DNA of 64,000 nt, from NCBI GenBank assembly GCA_042701975.1, contig CP170561.1, positions 2,728,001-2,792,000 on the forward strand, read 5' to 3'. Below the pieces are notes generated by a model. That model was not told the DNA's origin. It was given only the letters and a program-made list of their open reading frames with translations, and searched no databases. Positions within the stretch are counted from its first letter, which is position 1. Each line of letters starts with the position of its first letter. Source of the DNA: JAFALK01 sp042701975 (GTDB lineage: Bacteria; Pseudomonadota; Gammaproteobacteria; Burkholderiales; Burkholderiaceae_C). A program made the translations under genes and the position numbers. Positions 25,265 through 34,092 of the stretch are shown here, one piece after another.

Positions 25265-26008
25265 GTGCGCCTAGCGAACCGCCTTTCATTCGCGGCCTGG
25301 CTTCTTGCCGGCGCGTTGCCACTTGCCCTGCCTGCGCGGGCAGCCGAGGCGCTGGAGATTGCTGCGCCCGACAACCGGGCCTTTGCGCCGGCGGTGCTGT
25401 CGGTGCTGCAGCAGGCCTACGGCAAGCTCGGCGTGACGGTGACCATGCGCACGGTGCCGCTGCGGCGAGGCATGCCTATGGCCAGCATGGGCGAGCTCGA
25501 TGGCGATATGGCCCACACCGCCGCTTCGCTCAAGGAATGGCCGGATCTGGTGGTCGTGAAAGTGCCGGTGGCGCGTGCGGTGTTCTCCGCCTATCTGCGA
25601 GCCCCGACCTGCCCGGCCCAGGTGAGCCGGGCCGAGCTGGGCGCGAGCCGCGTGGCCTACATGCGCGGCACACGGGCCGTCGAGGAGGTGCTGCCGGCTG
25701 CGGCGCTGCGCGAGACGACGAACAACCTCGACGCGCTGCGCCACGTGCAGCGCGGCTTCACGAGCTACGCGGTCGTGGGGCAGATGGAGGCCGACGCCCT
25801 GATCATCAGGAACGCCATGCTCGACCTTTGCAAGGTGCCGGAACCCGTGGTCGTCACCGAGCTGTACCACTCGCTGAACCCACGCCACGCACAGCTGGCG
25901 GCGCGCGTGGAACGGGTGCTGCAGGAGATGGCCGAGCAGGGCGAACTCAAGCGGATCTGGACGCAGGAAACGCAGCGCTCGCAGAAGGCCTTGCTCGACG
26001 CGCCCTAG
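25265..26008 (+). CDS. Periplasmic solute-binding protein, family 3-like
   Basis: A 247-residue protein from the GTG at 25265, which starts the signal peptide (VRLANRLSFAAWLLAGALP, cleavage near ARAAEA). It has the SBP family 3 layout with LQQAYGKLGVTVTMRTVP near the start and VERVLQEMAEQGELKRIW at the C-terminus. Two cysteines (CPAQ and DLCKV) may pair. It overlaps the convergent GlxA-like gene by four bases. No transporter genes adjoin it; ligand unknown. Confidence 0.78.
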   Translation: MRLANRLSFAAWLLAGALPLALPARAAEALEIAAPDNRAFAPAVLSVLQQAYGKLGVTVTMRTVPLRRGMPMASMGELDGDMAHTAASLKEWPDLVVVKVPVARAVFSAYLRAPTCPAQVSRAELGASRVAYMRGTRAVEEVLPAAALRETTNNLDALRHVQRGFTSYAVVGQMEADALIIRNAMLDLCKVPEPVVVTELYHSLNPRHAQLAARVERVLQEMAEQGELKRIWTQETQRSQKALLDAP

Positions 26009-26973
26009 CCGCCAGCGGACTGGCCGCGAAAGCGCAGCCGGTACTCGGTTGGCGCCACGCCCACCCGGCGCTGGAAGGCACGGCGGAAGCCGTCGACATT
26101 GGCGTAACCCACGGCATCGGCCACGCGCTTGAGCGGCGCCGGCGAGTCCTCCAGCATCCGGCGCGCCGCATCGATGCGTGCCTTCTCCACGAACTCGGCC
26201 GGCGAGAGCCCGGCTTCGCTGCGGAAGACGCGCGCGAAGTGGCGCTCGCTCATGCCGGCCTGGGCGGCCAGCGCCGGTACGCTGAGATCGGCCGTCAGCT
26301 GGCGCAGCACGCGCTCCTGCACCTGCCGGATCGACGAACGTTCGGCCGTCTGCGCGGCCAGGTGCGCGCTGTACTGCGACTGGCCGCCGGGCCGTTTGAG
26401 GAACATCACCAGCTGGCGCGCCACGCGCAGCGCCAGATCGCGGCCGTGGTCTTCCTCGACCAGGGCCAGCGCCAGATCCATGCCCGCCGTCACGCCGGCC
26501 GAGGTGTAGAGGGCGCCGTCGCGCAGGAAGATGGCATCGGCGCTCACGTTCACCTGGGGATGCTCCGCGCTCAAGCGCTCGGCGAAGCGCCAGTGGGTCG
26601 TCACCGTCTTGCCGTCGAGCAGGCCTGCGTTGGCCAGACAGAAGGCGCCGCTGCAGACCGAGCCCAGCCGGCGCACCTTGCGCGACTGTCGCGCGATCCA
26701 GGCATGGGCGACCTTGTTGCGTACGAGCATGTCCACGTCGGCGCTGCCAGCGACGAGCAGCGTGTCGATGGCGCCGCGATGCGAGGCCAGGGTCGTATCG
26801 GCCATCAGGCTCAGGCCGCAGCTGCTGCGGATCTGCCTGGGGCCCGTGCTGATGAGCTGCAGCCGGTACGCCTTCGGGTCGCCGAGCTGCTGGCAAGCCT
26901 CGGCAAAAACGTCGGCCGGACCGGCCACGTCGAGCAGTTGGACCTTGGGACAGGCGAGCAGGGCGACGAGCAT
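26005..26973 (-). CDS. GlxA-family AraC-type transcriptional regulator (DJ-1/PfpI domain)
   Basis: A 322-residue two-domain regulator. The N-terminal DJ-1/PfpI amidase-like domain (about 1-190) contains the nucleophile-elbow sequence GSVCSGAFCLANAG. The C-terminal AraC domain (about 220-318) has both HTH segments (LSVPALAAQAGMSERHFARV and LKRVADAVGYANVDGFRRAF). Such proteins usually control amine, arginine or carnitine catabolism. The target here is unknown; the divergent SLAC1-like channel gene at 27083 is one candidate. Confidence 0.9.
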   Translation of the reverse strand: MLVALLACPKVQLLDVAGPADVFAEACQQLGDPKAYRLQLISTGPRQIRSSCGLSLMADTTLASHRGAIDTLLVAGSADVDMLVRNKVAHAWIARQSRKVRRLGSVCSGAFCLANAGLLDGKTVTTHWRFAERLSAEHPQVNVSADAIFLRDGALYTSAGVTAGMDLALALVEEDHGRDLALRVARQLVMFLKRPGGQSQYSAHLAAQTAERSSIRQVQERVLRQLTADLSVPALAAQAGMSERHFARVFRSEAGLSPAEFVEKARIDAARRMLEDSPAPLKRVADAVGYANVDGFRRAFQRRVGVAPTEYRLRFRGQSAGG

Positions 26974-27082
26974 GGCGGATTTGCTTTCTGATTTGGCTGA
27001 AAACGTCGTGTCATTGAATTAGAGCCAAAGCAAGTATGGCTGAAACTGTCGGATATGGAAATTCCTGCCTGAGGAGGCGTTC

Positions 27083-28081
27083 ATGTCATCAACCGCCAGC
27101 ATCACTGCTTCCCCCGCCTCGTCCCGTACCGGACTGGGCTCCGTCCGGCACTTGCCGGTCAACCTGTTCGCCGCCGTGATGGGGCTGGCGGGCCTCTCGA
27201 TGGCCTGGCGCCTCGTACAGCACCAATATGGATTCGGCGGCGCGCTGGGCGAGGGTGCAGGTTGGCTGGCGGTGATGCTTTTCGTCGTGCTGGCCCTGGG
27301 CTATCTGACCAAGGCGCTGCTGCATCCGCAGGTGGCCCGAGCCGAGTTCGATCACCCGATTGCGGGCAACTTCTTCGGCACGATTGCGATCTCCATCCTG
27401 TTGCTGTCTGCCGTGCTGCGTCCGTACGGTCAGACCCTGGCGGAAGTCGTCTGGACCTTGGGCTGCGTCGTCACGCTCGGCCTGGGCTATCACGTCTTCG
27501 GCCGGCTGCTACGCGGCAAGTCGGATGCGGCGCACGCCGTGCCGGCCTGGCTGATCGCCGGCGTGGCCGCGCTGGACATTCCCGTGACCGGTGGGCACAT
27601 GACGATGGCCTGGGCGCCAGAGCTCCAGCTCTTCGCCGCCGCCGTGGGCGGGATGCTCGGGCTGCTCATGTTCACGATGATCGGCACGCGGCTGATCCAC
27701 CACGAGCCGCTGAGCGGGCCGATGGTGCCGTCCCTGATGATCCTGGTGGCGCCCTTCGAGGTGGGTTTCCTGGCCTATGTGAATCTCGTGGGAGGCGTGG
27801 ACCGTTTCGCTGCGTTGCTCTTCTACTTCGGACTGTTCATGTTCGTCGTGCTGGCGCCCAAGGTCTTTCTGCGGGGCTTGAAGTTCGGCCCGACCTGGTG
27901 GGCGATCGGCTTCCCGGTGGCGGCGCTCGTCAACGCGGCGCTGAAGTACGCCGCTGTCCATCCGAGCTGGCCGCTGCAGCTCGTGGCCGGGGCCTTGGTG
28001 ATCTTCCTGACCGTGGCGCTGGCCGTGCTGCTGGTGCGCACGCTGCACCTGCTGCTGAGCGGGCGACTGCTGTCGGCTTGA
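27083..28081 (+). CDS. SLAC1/TehA-family anion channel-like membrane protein
   Basis: A 332-residue protein with about ten membrane helices arranged as in the TehA/SLAC1 group. It starts with LPVNLFAAVMGLAGLSMAW, and the conserved GG-containing helix region DIPVTGGHMTMAW lies near residue 165. A perfect-strength GAGGAGG ribosome binding site precedes the ATG. Family members are anion channels or C4-dicarboxylate/tellurite-related transporters; the ion here is unknown. Confidence 0.85.
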   Translation: MSSTASITASPASSRTGLGSVRHLPVNLFAAVMGLAGLSMAWRLVQHQYGFGGALGEGAGWLAVMLFVVLALGYLTKALLHPQVARAEFDHPIAGNFFGTIAISILLLSAVLRPYGQTLAEVVWTLGCVVTLGLGYHVFGRLLRGKSDAAHAVPAWLIAGVAALDIPVTGGHMTMAWAPELQLFAAAVGGMLGLLMFTMIGTRLIHHEPLSGPMVPSLMILVAPFEVGFLAYVNLVGGVDRFAALLFYFGLFMFVVLAPKVFLRGLKFGPTWWAIGFPVAALVNAALKYAAVHPSWPLQLVAGALVIFLTVALAVLLVRTLHLLLSGRLLSA

Positions 28082-28180
28082 AGGCGGGAAATGCCGGGCA
28101 ATTCCGGGTCAGTTCCGGGCTTGCGGGCGGCAGGCAGCCTTGAAGATGCTGCCCAAACAGTTCTTCGACGGGTGTCCGCC

Positions 28181-28774
28181 ATGGTGTCCAGCGTCAGCGG
28201 CTCGCTGCTCAGCTATCTCAACAATGCTTCCGGCTCCGATGGATCCGCGTCGGGCAGCGCCCTGACCGGTCTGGGTACGCAGGCGAGCAAGAAAACGGCG
28301 ATCTCGCAGTCCGCGCTGGACCGCGTGGCCGGTTCCTTCAAGATGGCCACCCAGGCCAAGGCGCTGGAGACGGCACAGGCGGCGTTGGGCAAGGAGCTGC
28401 GCGCCGCTATGAGCCAGGCCGGTGTGAAGCTGCAAGGCAGCGTGGACTTCTCGATGAGCAGCAAGGGCGAGGTGCAGATCAAGGGCGCGGACGCCGACCA
28501 GGCTGCGGTCAAGAGTTTCCTGAAGGCTGACACGACCAAGCCGAGCTTCGTGAGCCGCATCGCCGATCAGGCCAAGCAGGCGATCAGCCTGTCGAATTCC
28601 ATCCAGCAGGGCGCTGCGATTTCGCAGGCCGCGCGCTACGGCAGCGATGGCAGCGGCGTGATGTCGCTCTACACCTCGCTGATGCAGAACACGGCCGCAA
28701 CGACGGTGGTGTTCAGCGTGTCGGCCAACGCCAGCCAGCTGAGCTATCCGGGTTCACTTTCAGCTCAGGGCTGA
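28181..28774 (+). CDS. Hypothetical Ser/Ala-rich protein
   Basis: About 197 residues from the ATG at 28181; an alternative ATG at 28091 would add 30 residues and has a plausible GAAGG site. The protein is rich in Ser, Ala, Gln and Lys, has no membrane segment or cysteine, and resembles low-complexity flagellar or surface-associated proteins only in composition. I do not recognise a family. It is convergent with the MFS gene. Confidence 0.6.
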   Translation: MVSSVSGSLLSYLNNASGSDGSASGSALTGLGTQASKKTAISQSALDRVAGSFKMATQAKALETAQAALGKELRAAMSQAGVKLQGSVDFSMSSKGEVQIKGADADQAAVKSFLKADTTKPSFVSRIADQAKQAISLSNSIQQGAAISQAARYGSDGSGVMSLYTSLMQNTAATTVVFSVSANASQLSYPGSLSAQG

Positions 28775-28775
28775 T

Positions 28776-30041
28776 TCAAGCTTGAAGCCGGTCGCGCTGC
28801 GCCAGCGCGGGGAAGAGCTTGCACCACAGGCCCACGACCACCAGGGTGCCGATGCCGCCCAGCAGCACGGAGCCCACGGGCCCGAACAGCGCGGCCGTCA
28901 CGCCCGATTCAAACTCGCCGAGCTGGTTGCTGGCGCCGATGAAGACAGAGTTGACGGCACCCACGCGGCCGCGCATGTCGTCCGGCGTTTCCAGCTGGAC
29001 CAGCGACTGGCGGATCACCACGCTGAACATGTCGGCCGCGCCGCTGACGGCCAGCACGGCAAAGGCGGCCCAGAACGAGGTCGTCAACGCGAAGCCGATC
29101 ATGCACAAGCCGAACACGGCCACCGCGCCCAGCAGCAAGTGGCCGGCCCGTCGCTCGATCGGCACCCGGGCGAGGACCAGGCCGACGATCACCGCACCTA
29201 ACGCTGGAGCTGAGCGGAGCAAGCCCAGGCCTTCGGGGCCGGTGTGCAGGATGTCCTTGGCAAAGATGGGCAGCAGCGCCGTGGCGCCGCCGAGCAGCAC
29301 CGCGAACAGGTCCAGCGAGATCGCGCCCAGCACCACCGGCCGCTGCCAGATGAAGCGGATGCCTGCTGTCAGCTGCGCCAGGTCCGGCGCGGGCTTGGTG
29401 ACGGGCACCGGGCGATGGCGAATCGTCGTCACGCCGAGCACGCCCAGCACCAGCAGCACCAGCGAGACGGCATAAACCACCGCCGCGCCCCAATGCGTGG
29501 CAGTGCTGACCGGCGCGTTCAGCGCCATGGCCACACTGGGTCCGAGCGCATACAGCGCGCCGCCCAGCGCCGGGCCGGCGATCACCGCCGCCTGCATGCA
29601 GGAGCTGGCCGCAGCCACCGCGCGCGGCAGCAGGCTGGTGGGCACGAGCGTGGGCATCAGCGCTTGCTGCGAGGGCATCTGGAAAGCACGCGCCACGCCC
29701 AGCAGGACGGAGAGCAGCAGGATCATGCTGGCGCTGACCCAGCCTTCGGCGCTGGACACGGCGAGCACGGTCGCCACGAGGCATTGCAGGCCCAGCGCGC
29801 CGCAGAGGATCAGGCGCCGGTCGTGCCGGTCAACGTAATGGCCGGCCGGCAGCGTCACCAGCAGCGCGGGCAGGAACTGCGCCAGGCCGACGAGGCCGAG
29901 ATCCCAGGCGCTGGAGGTCAGGTCATACATCTGCCAGCCGAGCGCCACCATCAGCATCTGGGTGGCGGCGCCGCCGGTCACGCGTGCACTGAGGAGGCGG
30001 AGGTAGTCGTGCTGGTCGCGCAGCCTGGGATTTGTCGTCAT
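28776..30041 (-). CDS. MFS transporter (EntS/drug-exporter-like)
   Basis: A 421-residue protein with 12 predicted membrane helices. The motif A-like loop is PAGHYVDRHDRRLILCG between helices 2 and 3, and PSQQALMPTLVPTSLLPRAVA is typical of the EntS/MFS_3 exporter group. It is probably an efflux pump for a small molecule. Nothing nearby identifies the substrate. Confidence 0.9.
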   Translation of the reverse strand: MTTNPRLRDQHDYLRLLSARVTGGAATQMLMVALGWQMYDLTSSAWDLGLVGLAQFLPALLVTLPAGHYVDRHDRRLILCGALGLQCLVATVLAVSSAEGWVSASMILLLSVLLGVARAFQMPSQQALMPTLVPTSLLPRAVAAASSCMQAAVIAGPALGGALYALGPSVAMALNAPVSTATHWGAAVVYAVSLVLLVLGVLGVTTIRHRPVPVTKPAPDLAQLTAGIRFIWQRPVVLGAISLDLFAVLLGGATALLPIFAKDILHTGPEGLGLLRSAPALGAVIVGLVLARVPIERRAGHLLLGAVAVFGLCMIGFALTTSFWAAFAVLAVSGAADMFSVVIRQSLVQLETPDDMRGRVGAVNSVFIGASNQLGEFESGVTAALFGPVGSVLLGGIGTLVVVGLWCKLFPALAQRDRLQA

Positions 30042-30090
30042 CGCCGCGAGTCTAGGTGCAGCGACGAGACGCCGCCGGCGCGCAGACTGC

Positions 30091-30495
30091 TCAGGCCGCG
30101 TGTTCGGCCGCCACCGGCCGCGTCTCGCCGGTTTCGACGAGCGTGCGCGTGGCGTTCACCGAAGCGTAGATCCACAGGATCTTCATGCCCTCGGTGGCCG
30201 ACATGTTGCGAAAGCGGTGCGGCACGTTCGGCGGGATGAAGGTGGTGTCCAGCGGCTTGAGCTCGTGCACCTCGCCGGCGATGTCGAGGAAGGCGTGGCC
30301 TTCGAGCAGCACCACGCTCTCTTCGCAGTTGTGGCTGTGAAAAGGGATGGCGGTGCCGGGGCCGAACTCGGTGATGCCGTTGATGAAGCTGCTGGCCCCG
30401 ATCGAGGGCAGCACCAGCGGCGTGGTGCGCGCACCGCCGCCACGGTCGTGGCTCTGGATCTGGTCGGGCCGCAGGACGGCGTGGTGTTGGGTCAT
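30091..30495 (-). CDS. Single-domain cupin protein
   Basis: A 134-residue cupin with motif 1 PFHSHNCEESVVLLEG (His ligands and Glu) and motif 2 PPNVPHRFRN. The ATG at 30495 has a GAGGAG site. It is the last gene of the leftward operon starting at 33953. It may handle a small acid or act as a sensor; reaction unknown. Confidence 0.87.
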   Translation of the reverse strand: MTQHHAVLRPDQIQSHDRGGGARTTPLVLPSIGASSFINGITEFGPGTAIPFHSHNCEESVVLLEGHAFLDIAGEVHELKPLDTTFIPPNVPHRFRNMSATEGMKILWIYASVNATRTLVETGETRPVAAEHAA

Positions 30496-30514
30496 GAGCT
30501 GCTCCTCGGGTCTT

Positions 30515-31897
30515 TCAGACGTGGGCCGGTCCGGTCCACACCGTCTTGGCGTTGGTGAATTCGTGCAGGCCCAGGCGGCCGAGCTCGCGGCCGTAGCCCG
30601 AGGCCTTGATGCCGCCGAAGGGCAGGCGGGGATCCGAGGCGACGAGGCCGTTGACGAACACTGCGCCGGCCTCGACATCATGCGCCAGCCTTGCTGCGCG
30701 CTCCAGGTCGCCGGTCCACAGCGCGGCGCCAAGGCCGAAGGGCGTGCCGTTGGCGACGGCTATGGCTTCGGCTGGATCGCGCACGCGCAGGATGGCGGCG
30801 GCCGGGCCGAAGGTTTCCTCGCGTGCGGCGGTCATCTGCGGCGTGACGTGGTCGAGCACGGTGGGTTCGTAGAACGCGCCGCGCACGCCCCAGGGCCGGC
30901 CGCCCAGCAGCAGCCGCGCGCCCTCATGCACCGAGGCCTGCACCTGGGCGTGAAGCTCGTCGCGCAGGTTCGCCCGCGCCATCGAGCCCTGCGTGACGCC
31001 GGCGCTCAGCGGATCGCCGATCACGAGCCTTTTCACCTGTTCGCAGAAGGCTTCGACGAAACGGTCGGCCACCGCATGTTCGACGATGAAGCGCTTGGCC
31101 GCGATGCAGCTCTGGCCGGTGTTCTGGAAACGCGCCTTCACGGCAACGCTGGCGGCCGCTTCGATGTCGGCATCGGCCAGCACGATGAACGGGTCAGAGC
31201 CGCCGAGCTCCAGCACCTGCTTCTTGAGCGCCTGGCCCGCGGCGGCGGCGATGCTGCGACCGGCCGGCGTCGAGCCGGTGAAGGTGACGGCGGCGATGCG
31301 GTCATCATTGATCAGCTGCGGCACCGCGGCCGCGCCGACCAGCAGTGTCGTGACCAGGCCTTCGGGCAGGCCCGCGCGGCGGCACACGCCTTCGATGGCC
31401 AGCGCGCACTGCGGCACATTGCTGGCGTGCTTGAGCACCAGGCCGTTGCCCGCGGCCAGCACGGGCGCGACCGCGCGCATCACCTGCCACAGCGGATAGT
31501 TCCAGGGCATCACGGCCAGCACCAGGCCGAGCGGGTCGCGCACGATGCGGCTGTCGGCGGCGCTGCTGGGCACGACCTCGTCGGCCAGGTGCAGGGCCGC
31601 GGTGTCGGCGTAGTGCTCGAAGTTCCAGGCGCATTTCTCGACCTCGCCCAGCGCTTCGGTCAGCGGCTTGCCCATCTCCAGCGAGATGAGCAGGGCCAGG
31701 TCGGCCTTTTCGTCGCGCAGCTGCCCGGCCACGCGGCGCAGCAGCGGCAGGCGCTGCGACAGCGGCGTGCGCGCCCAGCCGCGCTGGGCCTTGGCGGCGG
31801 CTGCCAGACGCTGCTCGATGGCGCCGGGCTCGGGAGCATCGAAGCGGATCAGCAGGGCTTCGGTGGCGGGGTTGACGGACTGGATCTGGCGGCTCAT
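30515..31897 (-). CDS. NAD(P)-dependent aldehyde dehydrogenase (succinate-semialdehyde dehydrogenase type)
   Basis: A 460-residue member of the ALDH superfamily. Visible are the NAD-site VMPWNYPLWQ (about 140), FTGSTPAGRSIA, the Glu motif LELGGSDPFIV and the catalytic Cys in NTGQSCIAAKRF (about 278). The C-terminal LPFGGIKASGYGRELG matches the short SSADH-like group. Coupled by ATGA to the upstream dehydrogenase gene. The order fits oxidation of an aldehyde produced from a hydroxy acid, but the substrate is not determined. Confidence 0.9.
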   Translation of the reverse strand: MSRQIQSVNPATEALLIRFDAPEPGAIEQRLAAAAKAQRGWARTPLSQRLPLLRRVAGQLRDEKADLALLISLEMGKPLTEALGEVEKCAWNFEHYADTAALHLADEVVPSSAADSRIVRDPLGLVLAVMPWNYPLWQVMRAVAPVLAAGNGLVLKHASNVPQCALAIEGVCRRAGLPEGLVTTLLVGAAAVPQLINDDRIAAVTFTGSTPAGRSIAAAAGQALKKQVLELGGSDPFIVLADADIEAAASVAVKARFQNTGQSCIAAKRFIVEHAVADRFVEAFCEQVKRLVIGDPLSAGVTQGSMARANLRDELHAQVQASVHEGARLLLGGRPWGVRGAFYEPTVLDHVTPQMTAAREETFGPAAAILRVRDPAEAIAVANGTPFGLGAALWTGDLERAARLAHDVEAGAVFVNGLVASDPRLPFGGIKASGYGRELGRLGLHEFTNAKTVWTGPAHV

Positions 31898-32976
31898 GCG
31901 GGGACTCCTTCTTGCAGCGGTGCGATGCCGAGCTCGGTGGCCAACGTGCCCAGCTCGTCGAGCAGCGCGGCCGAGATCGGGATGCCGCCGTTGGCATGGC
32001 GGTGGCGCTTCTCGAAGCTCTGCTCGCCGGGCAGCCAGATGCGGTCCACGCCGGGCAGTCGCTCGCTGCTGCGGATGTCGCGCACCAGCTGATCGACCTG
32101 CTGCTTGAAGACGGCCGGATCGCCGAAGGCGGCGAGGTCGATCACGAGGATGGCCTGGCCGGTGTTGGTGGTGGTGGTGAAGTCGGCGTTGAAGTCGATC
32201 ACGTCACGGCCCATGGCGGCGCCGCCCAGCGTACCGGCCAGCAGGCCGACGATCAGCGCCAGGCCATAGCCCTTGTGCTCGCCGATGGGCAGCAAGAAGC
32301 CCTCGTTCGAGCGCTTGGGGTCGAGCAGCGGCTGGCCCTGGCGGTCGATCATCCAGCCGGGCGGCATCATCTCGCCGCGCTTGGCCTTGGCCTTGACTTT
32401 GCCGTAGGCAGCGACGGTGGTGGCCATGTCGAGCACGACGGGCGGCTCCTCGGCCGTGGGAATGCCGGCGGCGATCGGGTTGGTGGAGAGCAGCATCTCC
32501 GCGCCGCCCCAGGGCGGCATGTGGTTGGCGTTGCCCACCGCGAAGTACAGCCCCAGCATGTCGTGCTGCAGCGGTTTGCGCGCATAGAGCGAGGCCGGTC
32601 CGGCGTGGTTGCTGTAGCGCGTTCCGACCCAGGCCACGCCGGCCGTGCGGGCCTTCTCGATGGCGAGATCGACAGCGCGCGAGACGACGAGATGGCCCAT
32701 GCCGTTGTCCCCATCGATCACGGCCATGGCCGCGCGTTCGTGCACGACGCGGATGTCCGGCTGCTTGTTGATGCCACCGGCTTGCAGCCGCTTGCTGTAC
32801 TGGGCCAGGCGGATCACGCCGTGGCCGTCGCTGCCTTGCAGGTCGGCCTCGGCCATCAGCGCGGCCACCTGTGCGGCGTCGGCCGGCGGCAGGCCTTGGG
32901 CGAGGAAGGCGCTCTCGATGAAGCCACGCAGCGCTTCGAAGGTGACGGTACGGACTGCAGCAATGCTCATCTTCAT
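31894..32976 (-). CDS. Malate/L-lactate dehydrogenase-family (Ldh2) oxidoreductase
   Basis: A 360-residue NAD(P)-dependent dehydrogenase of the YlbC/YiaK/ComC family, distinct from classical MDH. Typical segments are GSDGHGVIRLAQY (about 52), VAWVGTRYSNHAGPASLYA with the catalytic His, and GEHKGYGLALIVGLLAGTL. Substrates in the family include malate, lactate, sulfolactate, ureidoglycolate and 2,3-diketogulonate. The start overlaps the upstream Bug gene stop (TGATG), so it is coupled to it. Confidence 0.9.
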   Translation of the reverse strand: MKMSIAAVRTVTFEALRGFIESAFLAQGLPPADAAQVAALMAEADLQGSDGHGVIRLAQYSKRLQAGGINKQPDIRVVHERAAMAVIDGDNGMGHLVVSRAVDLAIEKARTAGVAWVGTRYSNHAGPASLYARKPLQHDMLGLYFAVGNANHMPPWGGAEMLLSTNPIAAGIPTAEEPPVVLDMATTVAAYGKVKAKAKRGEMMPPGWMIDRQGQPLLDPKRSNEGFLLPIGEHKGYGLALIVGLLAGTLGGAAMGRDVIDFNADFTTTTNTGQAILVIDLAAFGDPAVFKQQVDQLVRDIRSSERLPGVDRIWLPGEQSFEKRHRHANGGIPISAALLDELGTLATELGIAPLQEGVPA

Positions 32977-33953
32977 CAATCGGCCTTGATGCCGCGTTCC
33001 TGGATCAACTTGCGGTACAGCTCGTACTGCGCCTTGGTGGCCTGCCCGAACTCCGCCGCACCCATGCCGCGCGGCGTGATGCCCAGCGCGATCAGCCGCT
33101 CGTGCACGGCCGGGTCGGCCAGCGCCTTGGTGATCTCGACGTTGAGCCGCTGCACGATGGGCTTGGGCAGCTTGGCCGGGCCGATCAGGGCGAACCAGGA
33201 GTTGAAGGTGAAGCCGGGCAAGCCCGCTTCGGCAAACGTCGGCACGTTCGGGTATTGCGCCAGGCGCGTGGGCGTGGAGACCGCCAGCAGCCGCAGCTTG
33301 CCGGACTGCAGCAGCGAGACCACGGTGCCCAGGCCCTGCATGCAGGCATCCACCTCGCCGGCCGCTGCCGCGACGGCGGCGGGCGTGGCGCCCTTGTAGG
33401 GCACGTGCATCATGTCCAGCCTGGCGCGCGAGAGCAGCAGCGCCATGCCGATGTGCTGAGGGCTGCCGTTGCCGCCCGAGCCGTAGCTGAGCTTGCCTGG
33501 CGAGGCCTTGGCGGCGGCGAGGAACTCGGCCAGCGTCTTGTAGGGCGAGTCGGTGCGCACGACCAGGCCCCATTCCACCGTGCCCACCAGCGAGATCGGC
33601 TCGAAGTCCGTCAGCGTGTTCCAGGTCAGCCTGGACTGCAGGTGCGGCACCATCGTCAGCACGCTGTCGTTGACGCCGCCAAGCGTGTAGCCGTCCGGCG
33701 CGGCGTGGGCGATCTTCTCGGCGCCGATCATGCCCGCGGCACCGGCGATGTTGTCGATCACGAAGGTCTGGCCCATGTGCTCGCCGACCTTCTGCAGCAC
33801 GATGCGAGCGCCGTTGTCCACGGCACTGCCGGCAGCCAGCGGCACGATCAGGCGGATGGGCTTGCTGGGCCATTTGTCCTGGGCGAAGACGTCCAGCGGC
33901 GTGACCGCTGCGGCGGCCAGGGCGGAAAGCGCGGCACGGCGCGTGGTGTTCAT
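32976..33953 (-). CDS. Bug-family tripartite tricarboxylate transporter substrate-binding protein
   Basis: A 325-residue periplasmic protein. The signal peptide (about 1-24) leads into DKWPSKPIRLIVPLAAGSAVDN, the usual Bug start. The middle part has GSGGNGSPQHIGMALL and the C-terminus YRKLIQERGIKAD. It is first in the operon with the Ldh2-type dehydrogenase, aldehyde dehydrogenase and cupin genes, so it should deliver or sense the substrate of those enzymes. No TctA/B genes are adjacent. Confidence 0.92.
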   Translation of the reverse strand: MNTTRRAALSALAAAAVTPLDVFAQDKWPSKPIRLIVPLAAGSAVDNGARIVLQKVGEHMGQTFVIDNIAGAAGMIGAEKIAHAAPDGYTLGGVNDSVLTMVPHLQSRLTWNTLTDFEPISLVGTVEWGLVVRTDSPYKTLAEFLAAAKASPGKLSYGSGGNGSPQHIGMALLLSRARLDMMHVPYKGATPAAVAAAAGEVDACMQGLGTVVSLLQSGKLRLLAVSTPTRLAQYPNVPTFAEAGLPGFTFNSWFALIGPAKLPKPIVQRLNVEITKALADPAVHERLIALGITPRGMGAAEFGQATKAQYELYRKLIQERGIKAD

Positions 33954-34092
33954 CGGTTTGTCCCCGTGTTGGTCTGTGTGAATGCAGGAAGCGGGGCTGA
34001 GCGTAGGGGCAGCTGGTGCTGGCGTCCAATGCTGGATTTGCGCCGTGCCATATCATTCTGCGATTGATCCGTGTGGATGGCCGGGCCCTCTC

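Noticed and set aside
28769..28790. TTCAAGCTTGAA palindrome between convergent genes as a terminator
   Set aside because: It has no loop or U-run and overlaps the coding ends, so it is likely chance.
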